Origin: Prevotellaceae bacterium HUN156
GTDB taxonomy: Bacteria; Bacteroidota; Bacteroidia; Bacteroidales; Bacteroidaceae
NCBI GenBank assembly: GCA_900119285.1
Contig: FPIT01000004.1
Coordinates: forward strand, 1-64,000
Direction of reading: 5' to 3'
DNA: 64,000 nt
Below the pieces are notes generated by a model, which was not told the origin of the DNA, searched no databases, and saw only the letters and a list, made by a program, of their open reading frames with translations. Both the position numbers and the translations under genes were made by a program. Below, one piece after another: positions 15,063-24,311 of the stretch (its first letter is position 1; each line of letters opens with the position of its first letter).

Positions 15063-15755
15063 ATGCGAGTAGTCTACGAGGATAATCATATCATCATCGT
15101 TTATAAGGAAAGCGGTGAAATCGTTCAGGGCGACAAGACTGGCGATACCCCATTGTCAGAGATTGTCAAGTCTTATATCAAGGAGAAGTACCAGAAACCC
15201 GGTGCCGTATTCTTGGGTGTAGTTCATCGTCTCGACCGTCCTGTATCAGGCTTGGTCGTCTTTGCTCGTACGTCAAAGGCACTCACCCGACTCAATAAAA
15301 TGTTTGCAGGCAATGAAGTGCACAAAACCTATTGGGCTATTGTGCAGCCATCGAAGAATATAGATACCGCAGATGAGGGCGAATGGCACACGTTGGAGCA
15401 TTGGCTGGTGCGTAATGAGCAGCAGAATAAGTCGTATGCCTACGACCATGAAGTGCCTCATTCTAAGAAAGCCACCCTGCGCTATCGCATCATTGGTCAT
15501 TCTGACCGCTATTCTTTAGCAGAGGTTAGACTGCTCACTGGCCGCCATCATCAGATCCGTTGCCAGTTGTCTACGATAGGTTTGCCCATCAAGGGCGATC
15601 TTAAATACGGAGCACGACGCTCCAATCCCGACGGCAGTATCTCGCTGTTGTCGCGTCATGTCGAATTCATTCATCCCGTTTCCAAAGAACCTGTCGCCAT
15701 TGATTCTCCTTTGCCCGACGATCCTTTGTGGACTAATATGAAACTAATTCGTTAG
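15063..15755 (+). CDS. RluA-family RNA pseudouridine synthase
   Basis: 230 residues from the ATG at 15063, preferred over an upstream TTG because a promoter (TAATTTTGC at about 15046-15054) lies inside the longer version. The catalytic motif HRLDRPVSG contains the aspartate that attacks the uridine, and GRHHQIRCQLS near the end is the conserved second RluA motif. There is no S4 domain, so this is a short RluA/RluC-type enzyme acting on rRNA or tRNA; the exact uridine cannot be told. It lies immediately upstream of tamB with a 3-base gap and could be co-transcribed with it. Confidence 0.85.
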   Translation: MRVVYEDNHIIIVYKESGEIVQGDKTGDTPLSEIVKSYIKEKYQKPGAVFLGVVHRLDRPVSGLVVFARTSKALTRLNKMFAGNEVHKTYWAIVQPSKNIDTADEGEWHTLEHWLVRNEQQNKSYAYDHEVPHSKKATLRYRIIGHSDRYSLAEVRLLTGRHHQIRCQLSTIGLPIKGDLKYGARRSNPDGSISLLSRHVEFIHPVSKEPVAIDSPLPDDPLWTNMKLIR

Positions 15756-15758
15756 GTT

Positions 15759-17357
15759 ATGAAAAAAGTGTTCTGGTGGATTTTGGGCATCCTGCTGAGT
15801 CCTATTCTGCTGTTTCTCATACTGACGGTATTGCTCTACTTGCCACCAGTGCAGAACTGGGCTGTCGATAAGGTTGCTTCCATCGCTTCAGAGAAGACGG
15901 GCATGGATATTACCGTTGGACGTGTCGACCTCTCTTTCCCTTTAGATTTAGCCGTTGACCAGTTCCGTGTGCTCGCTCCAGACACTACTGTCGTTACCGA
16001 ATTAAAGAAAGACACCATCGCTGATGTCGAGCGTATGGTGATTGATGTGCAGTTGATGCCCTTGTTCAGTAGCAAGGTTGTCATCAACGAACTGGAGGTT
16101 ACCAATACCAGCATTAATACAGCCAACTTTGTTGCCGCTGCCAAGGTGAAGGGCCGTTTCAGTCGTCTCTATCTCGCCAGTAAGGGCATTGACCTTGATC
16201 AGCAGACTGTTGAGGTCAATGGCACCCGCTTGGAAGAAGCCTGTCTCGATGTGCAACTGAACGACTCTGTGCCCGAAGACACCACTACCAGCGAGAACTT
16301 CTGGAAGATACATATTGATAGTGTCTCTGTTTTACGCTCCGACTTGGCGCTCCATATGCCTGGCGATACGATGAGTGTTCATACCCATCTTGGCGATCTC
16401 GTTGCGCGTGAAGCCAATATCGATTTGGAGTCCCAGACCTATACCGTGGGCAGTGTTGACTTAAACCATGGACGCTTGCAGTACGACCAGAACTTTGAAC
16501 CCCGCATCGAGGGGCTCGACTATAACCATATCGACCTGTCTGATGTCCAGATAGGCATCGATTCTATCTACTATCACGACCCCATCATGCGCCTGCACAT
16601 CCGTCAGGTAGCCCTCAAGGAGAAGAGTGGCTTGCAGATTACCCACCTCTCAGGACCTGTGGTGATGGAGAATGGCAGTGTGCGCCTGCCTAAGTTCCGC
16701 CTGTCCACCCCTGATAGTGACATTGATGTTGAACTGGATATGCCCTTCTCTCTGATGGAGAAGATAGATCCGGGTAAGATGCGTCTGCGCATGAATGCCC
16801 AGCTGGGCAAGCAAGACCTTATGCGCTTCATGGCCGATATGCCTTCTTCTTTCCGTCAGCGTTGGCCCGAATATCCGTTGAGTGTTAGCGGTTTGTTGCG
16901 TGGCAATATGCAGCACATGGACTTCCAAGATGTAGAAGTGTCACTGCCTACCGCTTTCTATGCTACGGCTACAGGCTTTGCTGCCAACCTCGACGACCCC
17001 AATCGTCTGCGTGCCGATGTGCAGTTCACTGCCCGTACCCAGAATCTTGGTTTTGTGATGGCTATGCTGCCTCGCGATATGCAGCGCAACTATCGCATTC
17101 CACCCCTCTCTGCCCAAGGTCGTATCAAGGCCGATGGTCAGCAGTATGCTGCTGATATCGTGGCTCGCGAGGGCAGGGGAGTAGTTAAGTGTAAAGGCGC
17201 TTTCCATGCTGCCGCTATGCGCTACAATGCCGATGTCTGCATTCGCGACCTCAATGTCCACCACTTCATGCCTCACGACTCTATCTATACCGTCAGTGCC
17301 GACCTAAAGGCGAAGGGACAAGGTTTCGACTTCTTCTCTCCACGCACCACCCTATAG
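15759..17357 (+). CDS. tamB: TamB-like translocation and assembly protein, N-terminal part
   Basis: 532 residues before an in-frame TAG. The N-terminal signal anchor (WWILGILLSPILLFLILTVL) is followed by the AsmA/TamB-like start L-P-P-V-Q-N-W-A-V-D-K-V and long repeats of beta-strands, the beta-taco fold that spans the periplasm and carries lipids or helps outer-membrane protein assembly. The reading frame continues after the stop without any shift (A-D-G-E-I-H-H-L-G-Y) to 20429. In the surrounding sequence CAG (Gln) would fit the TAG position, so this looks like a single nonsense mutation or a base error. The natural protein would be about 1556 residues. Confidence 0.85.
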   Translation: MKKVFWWILGILLSPILLFLILTVLLYLPPVQNWAVDKVASIASEKTGMDITVGRVDLSFPLDLAVDQFRVLAPDTTVVTELKKDTIADVERMVIDVQLMPLFSSKVVINELEVTNTSINTANFVAAAKVKGRFSRLYLASKGIDLDQQTVEVNGTRLEEACLDVQLNDSVPEDTTTSENFWKIHIDSVSVLRSDLALHMPGDTMSVHTHLGDLVAREANIDLESQTYTVGSVDLNHGRLQYDQNFEPRIEGLDYNHIDLSDVQIGIDSIYYHDPIMRLHIRQVALKEKSGLQITHLSGPVVMENGSVRLPKFRLSTPDSDIDVELDMPFSLMEKIDPGKMRLRMNAQLGKQDLMRFMADMPSSFRQRWPEYPLSVSGLLRGNMQHMDFQDVEVSLPTAFYATATGFAANLDDPNRLRADVQFTARTQNLGFVMAMLPRDMQRNYRIPPLSAQGRIKADGQQYAADIVAREGRGVVKCKGAFHAAAMRYNADVCIRDLNVHHFMPHDSIYTVSADLKAKGQGFDFFSPRTTL

Positions 17358-20300
17358 GCCGATGGCGAGATACATCATCTGGGCTATGGTCGTTGGAATT
17401 TGGATAAGATTACTGCCCATGCACAGGTTAGCAATGGCAAGGCTCATGCCCAGTTGCTCAGTCATAATGCGCTGCTCAATGGTGCAGTCAACTTCGATGC
17501 CCTGCTTTCTACTACCCGTTTCGATGGTACTCTGTCAACCGACTTCCGTACCCTCGACCTTTATAAGCTGGGCTTCGTAGAGAATCCGTTATCTATCGGT
17601 ATGTGTGGTCATTTCGATGTACAGTCCGACTTAAAGCTGAATCACAACATCATGGGATTGGTCAACGACCTTACCATCAGTGATTCCAGTCATGTCTATC
17701 GTCCCACCGCCGTTGATTTGTTGCTCAAGACAACACCCGATACTACCTATGCCCATGTCCAGAGTGGCGACTTCATCGTGAAGCTCGATGCCAGTGGCAA
17801 CTATGAGCAGATTATGCAGAAGTTCATGGTGTTAGGTGATTCCGCCATGGCACAGCTGGAGCGTAAGACTATCAATCAGCCCGCTCTGCGCCATCTATTA
17901 CCCGATATGAAGGTCCACATGGAGAGTCAGAGCGACAATCCTTTAGCTACCATTCTTAAGAGTAGTGCAGATGTTGAGTTTAAGAATATGCTGTTCGACC
18001 TCTCAACATCGCCCGTTACTGGTATTAATGGTAATGGTTATCTCCATTCGCTGGAAGTTAGCGATGTTCGTATTGATACGATTACCTTTAATCTGATACA
18101 ACGTGCCGAGCGACTATCCTTTAGCGGACAGGTGCGCAACAATAAGAAGAATCCGCAGTTTGTCTTCAACGCCCTGTTCGATGGCATTCTGCAAGAGCGT
18201 GGTGCCACCCTTGGCGTGCGCTATTACGATGCTGACGGCAAGTTGGGTGCCCGCATTGGTGCTGCTGCCGAGGTGGTGGATAATGGTATCAATATCCATC
18301 TTGTTCCTGCTCGTCCTACCCTTGGCTATAAGGAGTTTGCTGTTAACCAAGACAACTACATCTTCCTCGGTGCTTCCGGCAAGGTGAAAGCCAAGGTCGA
18401 TTTGCGTGCCGATGATGGTATGGGTGTGAAGATATACTCTGAGGAGAGTGATCCCAGCGCTTTGCAAGACATCACCATCTCGCTCCATCAGTTCAATCTG
18501 GAGGAGATTACCTCCGTCATTCCTTATGCTCCCCGCATGTCGGGTATGATGAGTGGTGACTTCCACGTTATCCAGGATGCCAACAAACAGATATCCGTTG
18601 TCAGCGATATGGGTGTGCGCAATATGACCTATGAGCGCTGTCCTATCGGCAATATCAGTACCGAGCTTGTCTATCTGCAAAAGGAGGATGATGCCCATGC
18701 TGTTGAGGCTCGCCTGATGATGGACGATGAAGAGATAGGACTCTTCTCGGGTACCTATTATAATACAGTTACAAATGATGAGGGCAAGACTACCGAAGGA
18801 CATTTTGATGCTAAGTTGGAGTTGGAACATCTACCTCTGTCTATCATCAATGGTTTTGTGCCCGACCAGCTCTGTGGCTTGCAGGGTTATGGCGAAGGCG
18901 AGCTGTCTATCAAGGGTACGCCGTCCAGACCGCAGGTTAATGGTGAGATATACCTCTCTCAGTCTTATCTGGAGAGTATTCCTTATGGTGTTAAGTTGCG
19001 CTTTGATGATGACCCTGTGCGCATACAAAACTCTAACTTATTGTTTGAAAACTTCACCGTCTATGCCCATAACGACAATCCGCTGAACGTACAAGGCAAT
19101 GTCAACTTCAGCGACCTCGACCATATCATGGTCAACCTGCGTATGCAGGCTAACAATTTCCAGATTGTCGGTGCCAAGGAGCATGCCAAGAGTGTTGCCT
19201 ATGGTAAGGCCTTCGTCAATGTCTTTGCCAACGTCACTGGTCCGCTTGAAAACCTCAATATGCGTGGTCGTCTGGATGTACTGGGTTCTACCGATATGGG
19301 CTATATCCTGCGCGACTCGCCTATCACTACCGATAATCAGCTCGACCAGTTGGTGAAGTTTACCGACTTTAGCGATACCACCCAAACCATTGTCCAGCGT
19401 CCACCTATCAATGGCTTCCGCATGGATATGACGATGAATGTATCTAAGGGTGCACATATTGTTGCCTACCTGAATGCTGACCATTCTAACTATATCGACT
19501 TGATGGGCGGTGGCACGCTGCGTATGCTTTATAGTCCTGCCGACAATCTGCAGTTGACAGGTCGCTATACCCTCTCTAATGGTGAGATGAAGTATGCGCT
19601 ACCTATCATCCCGCTGAAGACCTTTATCATCCAGGATGGTTCGTATATCGAGTTTACGGGTGAGCCGATGAATCCTACGCTTAACATTACTGCTGTCGAG
19701 CATACCAAAGCCACCGTTACAAGTACCAATGGAGTAGGGCGCAGTGTGGCCTTCGATTGTGGCGTAGTTATCACTCGTACCCTGAATGATATGGGACTTG
19801 AGTTTACGCTCGATGCACCCGAAGATATGCAGTTGCATGGTGAGTTGCAGACGATGGGCGTAGAACAACGAGGAAAGTTGGCAGTAACGATGCTTACCAC
19901 TGGTATGTATCTGGCCGATGGCAATACGCAGCCGTTCTCTATGAACTCTGCCCTCAGCTCGTTCCTCAGTTCTGAGATTAGCAACCTTACGGGCAATGCC
20001 CTGCGCACGCTCGACCTCTCCTTTGGCATGGACAACTCTACCGATGCTACGGGTGAGACCCATACCGACTACTCGTTTAAGTTTGCCAAGCGCTTCTTCA
20101 ACAACCGTTTGAAGCTGGCTGTGGGTGGTAAGGTTACCACGGGTGCCGAACTGCCTGGCAACCGCAACAACTCGTTCTTCGACAACGTATCACTGGAATA
20201 TCGCCTCGACGATACTGCCAATAAGTATCTCAGCCTCTTCTTCGAGAATAACTCTTACGACTGGCTCGATGGTTATACCCAGAAGTATGGTGGTGGCTTT

Positions 20301-20429
20301 ATCTGGCGTCGCACGTTGCAGAACTTCAAAGATATCTTCCGCTTCAAGGACGAGAGCCCGCTTGCTATGCCTGTTATTCGTCCTGTAGCTACTGACACTC
20401 TAAAAATAGAAAGACATGACAAGAAATAA
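17358..20429 (+). CDS. tamB: TamB-like protein, C-terminal part after an in-frame stop
   Basis: About 1023 codons in the same frame as the preceding piece; if translated alone the earliest likely start is the TTG at 17400. The C-terminal third holds the conserved TamB domain (former DUF490), seen as repeated G-x-L-x-x-x-G strands and the segment LSNGEMKYALPIIPLKTF, then SLEYRLDDTANKYLSLFFENN near the end. No further lesion is present, so the defect is recent. It overlaps the start of the TamL gene by 14 bases, showing a translation-coupled pair. Without a signal anchor this piece alone could not reach the periplasm. Confidence 0.8.
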   Translation, partial: ADGEIHHLGYGRWNLDKITAHAQVSNGKAHAQLLSHNALLNGAVNFDALLSTTRFDGTLSTDFRTLDLYKLGFVENPLSIGMCGHFDVQSDLKLNHNIMGLVNDLTISDSSHVYRPTAVDLLLKTTPDTTYAHVQSGDFIVKLDASGNYEQIMQKFMVLGDSAMAQLERKTINQPALRHLLPDMKVHMESQSDNPLATILKSSADVEFKNMLFDLSTSPVTGINGNGYLHSLEVSDVRIDTITFNLIQRAERLSFSGQVRNNKKNPQFVFNALFDGILQERGATLGVRYYDADGKLGARIGAAAEVVDNGINIHLVPARPTLGYKEFAVNQDNYIFLGASGKVKAKVDLRADDGMGVKIYSEESDPSALQDITISLHQFNLEEITSVIPYAPRMSGMMSGDFHVIQDANKQISVVSDMGVRNMTYERCPIGNISTELVYLQKEDDAHAVEARLMMDDEEIGLFSGTYYNTVTNDEGKTTEGHFDAKLELEHLPLSIINGFVPDQLCGLQGYGEGELSIKGTPSRPQVNGEIYLSQSYLESIPYGVKLRFDDDPVRIQNSNLLFENFTVYAHNDNPLNVQGNVNFSDLDHIMVNLRMQANNFQIVGAKEHAKSVAYGKAFVNVFANVTGPLENLNMRGRLDVLGSTDMGYILRDSPITTDNQLDQLVKFTDFSDTTQTIVQRPPINGFRMDMTMNVSKGAHIVAYLNADHSNYIDLMGGGTLRMLYSPADNLQLTGRYTLSNGEMKYALPIIPLKTFIIQDGSYIEFTGEPMNPTLNITAVEHTKATVTSTNGVGRSVAFDCGVVITRTLNDMGLEFTLDAPEDMQLHGELQTMGVEQRGKLAVTMLTTGMYLADGNTQPFSMNSALSSFLSSEISNLTGNALRTLDLSFGMDNSTDATGETHTDYSFKFAKRFFNNRLKLAVGGKVTTGAELPGNRNNSFFDNVSLEYRLDDTANKYLSLFFENNSYDWLDGYTQKYGGGFIWRRTLQNFKDIFRFKDESPLAMPVIRPVATDTLKIERHDKK

Positions 20430-22782
20430 GCTCACTTCTTACCTCTTGCTCCTTACCTCTTGCCTTCTGGTCATCTCGTGTTCTATGACCAAGGGCATTC
20501 CCGATGATGACCAGCTCTTTACGGGCTTAAAGACGATTGCCTGGCAGGATGCTGAGCAGAACGAGAACCTCATCGAAACGCAAGAAGAGGTGGAGGCTGC
20601 ATTGGCTACTGCCCCTAATGGTTCCATCTTTGGCAGTAGCTACTACCGTTTGCCTTTCTCTTTTGGCGTGTCAGTATATAATACCTATTCCAAGCATAAC
20701 GGTCTCTTTGCCCATTGGATGACCAAGACCTTTGGTCGTCAGCCTGTATTGATGTCGTGGGTCAATCCCGAACTGCGTGCCTCAGTGGCTCAGAATGTGC
20801 TGCGCAATCATGGCTACTTCCATGGCAAGGTGGGCTATGAGGTTATCCGACAGAAGAATCCCAAGATGGCGAAGATACAATATAATGTAGAGCCAGGACG
20901 CCTGTATATGATTGACTCTGTAGGCTATTTCGATTTCCCTGTTGAAGCCGATAGCCTGATACAGAGTTCTCTGCGCGAAGCCCATATCCATCGTGGCGAC
21001 CCCTTTGTGGTTTCTCTTTTGGATGCTGAGCGCCAGCGTGTCAGCACCCTGCTGCGCAATCATGGCTATTACTATTATCAGCCCGACTATGCTTCCTACT
21101 TAGCCGATACCTTTGTCGTTGACGGCAAGGCACAGCTGCAGTTCCGCATGGCTAAGGATGTACCCGTTGCAGCCACCCATCCGTGGTATATCGGTCGCAT
21201 CAATATCAACATGAAGAAGTCGTTCATGGAGCAGCCCACTGATTCTACTCATAGTCGTTTCTTTACTGTGCGCTATTCTGGTAAGAAACAACCTATCCGC
21301 ACCCGCGTACTGCTGGCTGATATGAAGCTGCGTCCGCGTCGGGCATATAGCTATTCAGACTATCTGGAGACTACCAGCAAGATCAATGCCATGGGACTCT
21401 TCTCGATGACCGAGTTCCAGTTTACACCTCGTGACACTACGGCTGCTTGCGATACGCTCGACCTTACGCTGAACTGTACTTTCGACAAGCCGTGGGACTT
21501 CTATGTAGAAACCAATTTCAATGCTCGCAGTATTGGGCGTATGGGGCCTGAGTTGCGAATGGGTGTTACCCGTCGCAATGCCTTCCGTGGCGGTGAGAAG
21601 ATTGATGTCAATGTGCATGGCTCTTACGAGTGGGCCACCAGCAACGGCTCGTCGATGAATAACTACGAGTATGGTGCCGATGCCTCGGTACAGTTCCCCC
21701 GCATCATTGCCCCCTTCTTCAGCAATAGTCGCTCTCGTGTGCGTCGTGATGAGAACGGCCGTCGCATCCGTCGTCGCCGCTTCTATAGCACACCTACCAC
21801 ACTGGCTAAGATTGCTACCGATGTCATCTATCGCCCTGGCTATTACAAGATGCATGTGGTAAGTGGAGAGTGGACCTATCGCTGGCAGACTTCAGAGAAT
21901 AGTCGTCATGAGTTCTCTCCGCTCAGCGTGCGCTATCAGTTTATGAACAGCCGCACCAGCGAGTTTGATGCTGTGATGCAAGCCCACCCATACTTGTGGG
22001 CAACAATGCAAGACTTCTTTATTCCCGAGATGCGCTATACCTATACCTACACCCGTTCGCTCAATTCTTCTCATCCTCTGCGTTGGGAGACCACGCTCTC
22101 TGAGTCGGGCAATGGTGTGGCACTCTATGATATGGCACTGGGCAAGAAGTGGAATGATAAGGACAAGCAGATGTTCAAGAATCCCTATTCTCAGTTCTTG
22201 AAACTCGAAACTGATATTACCAAGACGTGGCCGCTTGACAGCCATTCTAAACTCGTGGCTCATGCCAATGCGGGCGTTATTTATGCTTATGGAAATAGTG
22301 ACTGGGCACCCAGTAGTGAACTCTTCTATGTGGGCGGTGCCAACAGTATTCGAGCCTTTACGGTTCGTGGTGTAGGTCCTGGTCGTTTCCCCGGTCTTGC
22401 CGACAAGGCTACCAGTTATCTTGTACAGAATGGTGATGTCAAGTTGGTGCTCAACCTTGAATATCGTCGCCAGCTCTTTGGCAGTCTTCATGGAGCCATC
22501 TTCCTTGATGGTGGTAACGTATGGACGCTTCGCGATGCCAATACGGGTGTCCTTGCAGATACTCCAGGTGTTACCACCCGTTTCAAGGCAAAGAATCTGC
22601 TCAGTGAGATGGCTATAGGCACAGGTCTCGGTCTTCGTTACGATCTCGACTTCCTCGTGCTTCGTCTCGACTGGGGTCTAGCCCTCCACCTGCCTTACGA
22701 AACCGAAAAGTCTGGCTTCTATAATGTTCCCCATTTCAAGGGCAGCCACACCCTCCACTTCGCTATTGGTTATCCCTTCTAG
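20416..22782 (+). CDS. tamL: TamL-like outer-membrane lipoprotein of the Omp85 family
   Basis: 788 residues. The signal peptide ends in a lipobox (LVISC, Cys22), which separates TamL of Bacteroidetes from the lipid-free TamA of proteobacteria. POTRA-like repeats fill the N-terminal half, seen in segments such as VLRNHGYFHGKVGYE and LLRNHGYYYYQPDYA. The C-terminal half is a 16-strand barrel of the BamA/TamA type: YVGGANSIRAFTVRGVGPG contains the conserved loop-6 VRG-type motif, and the chain ends in a strand closing with phenylalanine. TamL should pair with TamB across the envelope; the two genes overlap by 14 bases. Long charged loops (RRDENGRRIRRRRF) face the outside. Confidence 0.88.
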   Translation: MTRNKLTSYLLLLTSCLLVISCSMTKGIPDDDQLFTGLKTIAWQDAEQNENLIETQEEVEAALATAPNGSIFGSSYYRLPFSFGVSVYNTYSKHNGLFAHWMTKTFGRQPVLMSWVNPELRASVAQNVLRNHGYFHGKVGYEVIRQKNPKMAKIQYNVEPGRLYMIDSVGYFDFPVEADSLIQSSLREAHIHRGDPFVVSLLDAERQRVSTLLRNHGYYYYQPDYASYLADTFVVDGKAQLQFRMAKDVPVAATHPWYIGRININMKKSFMEQPTDSTHSRFFTVRYSGKKQPIRTRVLLADMKLRPRRAYSYSDYLETTSKINAMGLFSMTEFQFTPRDTTAACDTLDLTLNCTFDKPWDFYVETNFNARSIGRMGPELRMGVTRRNAFRGGEKIDVNVHGSYEWATSNGSSMNNYEYGADASVQFPRIIAPFFSNSRSRVRRDENGRRIRRRRFYSTPTTLAKIATDVIYRPGYYKMHVVSGEWTYRWQTSENSRHEFSPLSVRYQFMNSRTSEFDAVMQAHPYLWATMQDFFIPEMRYTYTYTRSLNSSHPLRWETTLSESGNGVALYDMALGKKWNDKDKQMFKNPYSQFLKLETDITKTWPLDSHSKLVAHANAGVIYAYGNSDWAPSSELFYVGGANSIRAFTVRGVGPGRFPGLADKATSYLVQNGDVKLVLNLEYRRQLFGSLHGAIFLDGGNVWTLRDANTGVLADTPGVTTRFKAKNLLSEMAIGTGLGLRYDLDFLVLRLDWGLALHLPYETEKSGFYNVPHFKGSHTLHFAIGYPF

Positions 22783-22804
22783 ATACTTCGGATAGTATTT
22801 ACGT

Positions 22805-22852
22805 ATAATTCAAGCAGGCTGAAATTGATAAATTTCAGCCTGCTTGAATTAT
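22805..22852. terminator. Long perfect hairpin between convergent genes
   Basis: 22-base arms (22805-22826 and 22831-22852) pair perfectly around the 4-base loop gata. It lies between the converging tamL gene and the secreted-protein gene on the other strand, so a two-way terminator is likely, although no T-run follows directly. Confidence 0.6.
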
Positions 22853-22903
22853 CTAATCTAATCGTTATTTTACCATCAATTTGAACTTTGTTCAGTTCTT
22901 CGC

Positions 22904-23761
22904 TCACTTAATCACGAGTTTCTTGCCATTCTGAATATACACGCCCTTACTAGGTTTGTCGCTAAGGCGACGCCCTTGGATATTGAAGAGAACATTGTCT
23001 TTCATAGAATTATCAAAATGGATTTTCTCATCGACAGACGTTATTGGTTCTGTCGGTGCAGATCTCCAATCATCAATGTAAACATACTCGCCATCTTTCA
23101 TGCATGAACGCACTTCGACGTGCTCCCCTAATTTCGGCTCTTCGTAGAATGTATAGAGAGATTCAAAAGCAAATGGATTTTCTAAGGCTGCACCAATCCC
23201 ATCGACCCAGACGCCAGCTCCCCAACTATAATTCAAATCGTCACCTAATAATGTACAAACCGAATACTCATACTGACCAGGAAGAAACCCTCTACGACGT
23301 TTTGCCATTCCTCGTCCATACATATAGTCATTATAGGTAAGTCTTATGATTTCTTCAGGACGACTAAAATCATATATTAGTTTTTCCTCCATTGTCTCTT
23401 CCTCAATAATATAGACGCAGTAATTCTCTTCTCTAACAGCACAATAGTAGTGCTGCTCTTCATCGTTGTAGTATTTCTTAAACTGACAATAGACTTTCTT
23501 ATAAATCTTATCATTTATCAGCGAATCACCGCACATGGTAAAGATACAGTCTATACCTCTTCCACTTGGATCCTCTGGAGTTGATACAATACTGCCAGTA
23601 TGAGTATACCCACAATACCATATTTTACCTTCTTCTACAAATGGCACATATGATTTGCGATTCCCATCTTGGGCGCAGATTGTCATTGCTCCAAAATTGC
23701 ATGATATCAGTGCTATGACGAAAGCTATTCTGCATACAAATAAACTAAGATGTTTCTTCAT
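22904..23761 (-). CDS. Secreted protein with a type IX sorting tail (paralogue 1)
   Basis: 285 residues with a signal peptide (about 1-30). After cleavage the protein reads YVPFVEEGKIWYCGYTHTG, then SLINDKIYKKVYCQF and YYCAVREENYCVYIIEE, and ends with NIQGRRLSDKPSKGVYIQNG. The same order of segments is found in the product of 33236-34036, so the two are paralogues. The last 30 residues are a sorting tail of the type IX system. Function unknown; several Cys suggest disulfides in an exported protein. On the minus strand it is isolated, with a hairpin terminator behind it. Confidence 0.75.
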   Translation of the reverse strand: MKKHLSLFVCRIAFVIALISCNFGAMTICAQDGNRKSYVPFVEEGKIWYCGYTHTGSIVSTPEDPSGRGIDCIFTMCGDSLINDKIYKKVYCQFKKYYNDEEQHYYCAVREENYCVYIIEEETMEEKLIYDFSRPEEIIRLTYNDYMYGRGMAKRRRGFLPGQYEYSVCTLLGDDLNYSWGAGVWVDGIGAALENPFAFESLYTFYEEPKLGEHVEVRSCMKDGEYVYIDDWRSAPTEPITSVDEKIHFDNSMKDNVLFNIQGRRLSDKPSKGVYIQNGKKLVIK

Positions 23762-23801
23762 ACGATAATATTTTCATTCGTAGGTTATTGTAAATTCAAA
23801 A

Positions 23802-23963
23802 TCATAGGGACAGTCCCGGTGATTTACCGACCAGTAGTGTAGAACCTGATGTGGTTTGGCTAGAGCTGATTTTTACTTTGCCTTCAGAGGTAACTTTCAA
23901 CTGAGCAGAGACATTTGATGCCATAAGCATCATGAATGAGGTAAGGATTACGATTTTTTTCAT
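23802..23963 (-). pseudogene. Truncated start of a secreted-protein gene
   Basis: 53 codons: signal peptide MKKIVILTSFMMLMASNVSA, then QLKVTSEGKVKI and a Ser/Thr-rich stretch, broken at a REP-like sequence (gggacagtccc) whose TGA ends the frame. The junction carries tcatagggacag, the same 12 bases found at the broken kinase copy (8824-8835). A minus-strand promoter (TATATTTG near 24001) precedes it. It is most likely a remnant of a longer surface protein, not a functional small protein. Confidence 0.6.
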
Positions 23964-24235
23964 CTTTGTTTTTCGGGTTAGTTGTTATTTCGTTCGCAAA
24001 TATACGACATTGTAATGAAACTTCCAAATGCAGTTCTTGATATTTTCGACGAAATGGTAAAATTCATGTATCAAAACGGAGAATTTGCTACGTCGTTAAC
24101 ATAGATTAACTCCGTAGAATTCTACTTTTGCAAGTTGAGAGTTAAGCAAAGAAATGCGCACCATTTTCAGTACATAGAAAAATTTTTTCAAGCAATTTCT
24201 TTGTATGCAAGAAAAATGAGGTGTAGATAAAAAAG
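23964..24235. other. Intergenic region with two outward promoters
   Basis: No gene seen. A minus-strand -7 box (TATATTTG) serves the truncated gene to the left. On the plus strand, tctacttttgc near 24121-24131 resembles another -7 box that points into the palindromic repeat at 24236 and not into a gene. Confidence 0.4.
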
Positions 24236-24296
24236 GTTTGACGACATTATTCAAGGCGAATAATGTCGTCAAACTCCTTGAATAATGCCGTCAAAC
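24236..24296. repeat. Palindromic repeat with 17-bp perfect arms plus a third half
   Basis: gtttgacgacattattc (24236-24252) pairs perfectly with gaataatgtcgtcaaac (24258-24274) around a 5-base loop. A third related half, cttgaataatgccgtcaaac, follows to 24296. The same gtttgacgRca/tgYcgtcaaac arms close the repeat element at 458-490, so both belong to one family. Confidence 0.65.
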
Positions 24297-24311
24297 TATT
24301 GGCAGGCTGGA

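Noticed and set aside
16941-17276. Long antisense open frames over tamB, tamL and other high-GC genes
   Set aside because: They follow codon bias of the sense genes, have no start context and no motifs.
15759-20429. TAG recoded as glutamine in this organism
   Set aside because: Several genes here end normally in TAG followed by a new gene (for example at 5350 and 6265), so general recoding is not supported.
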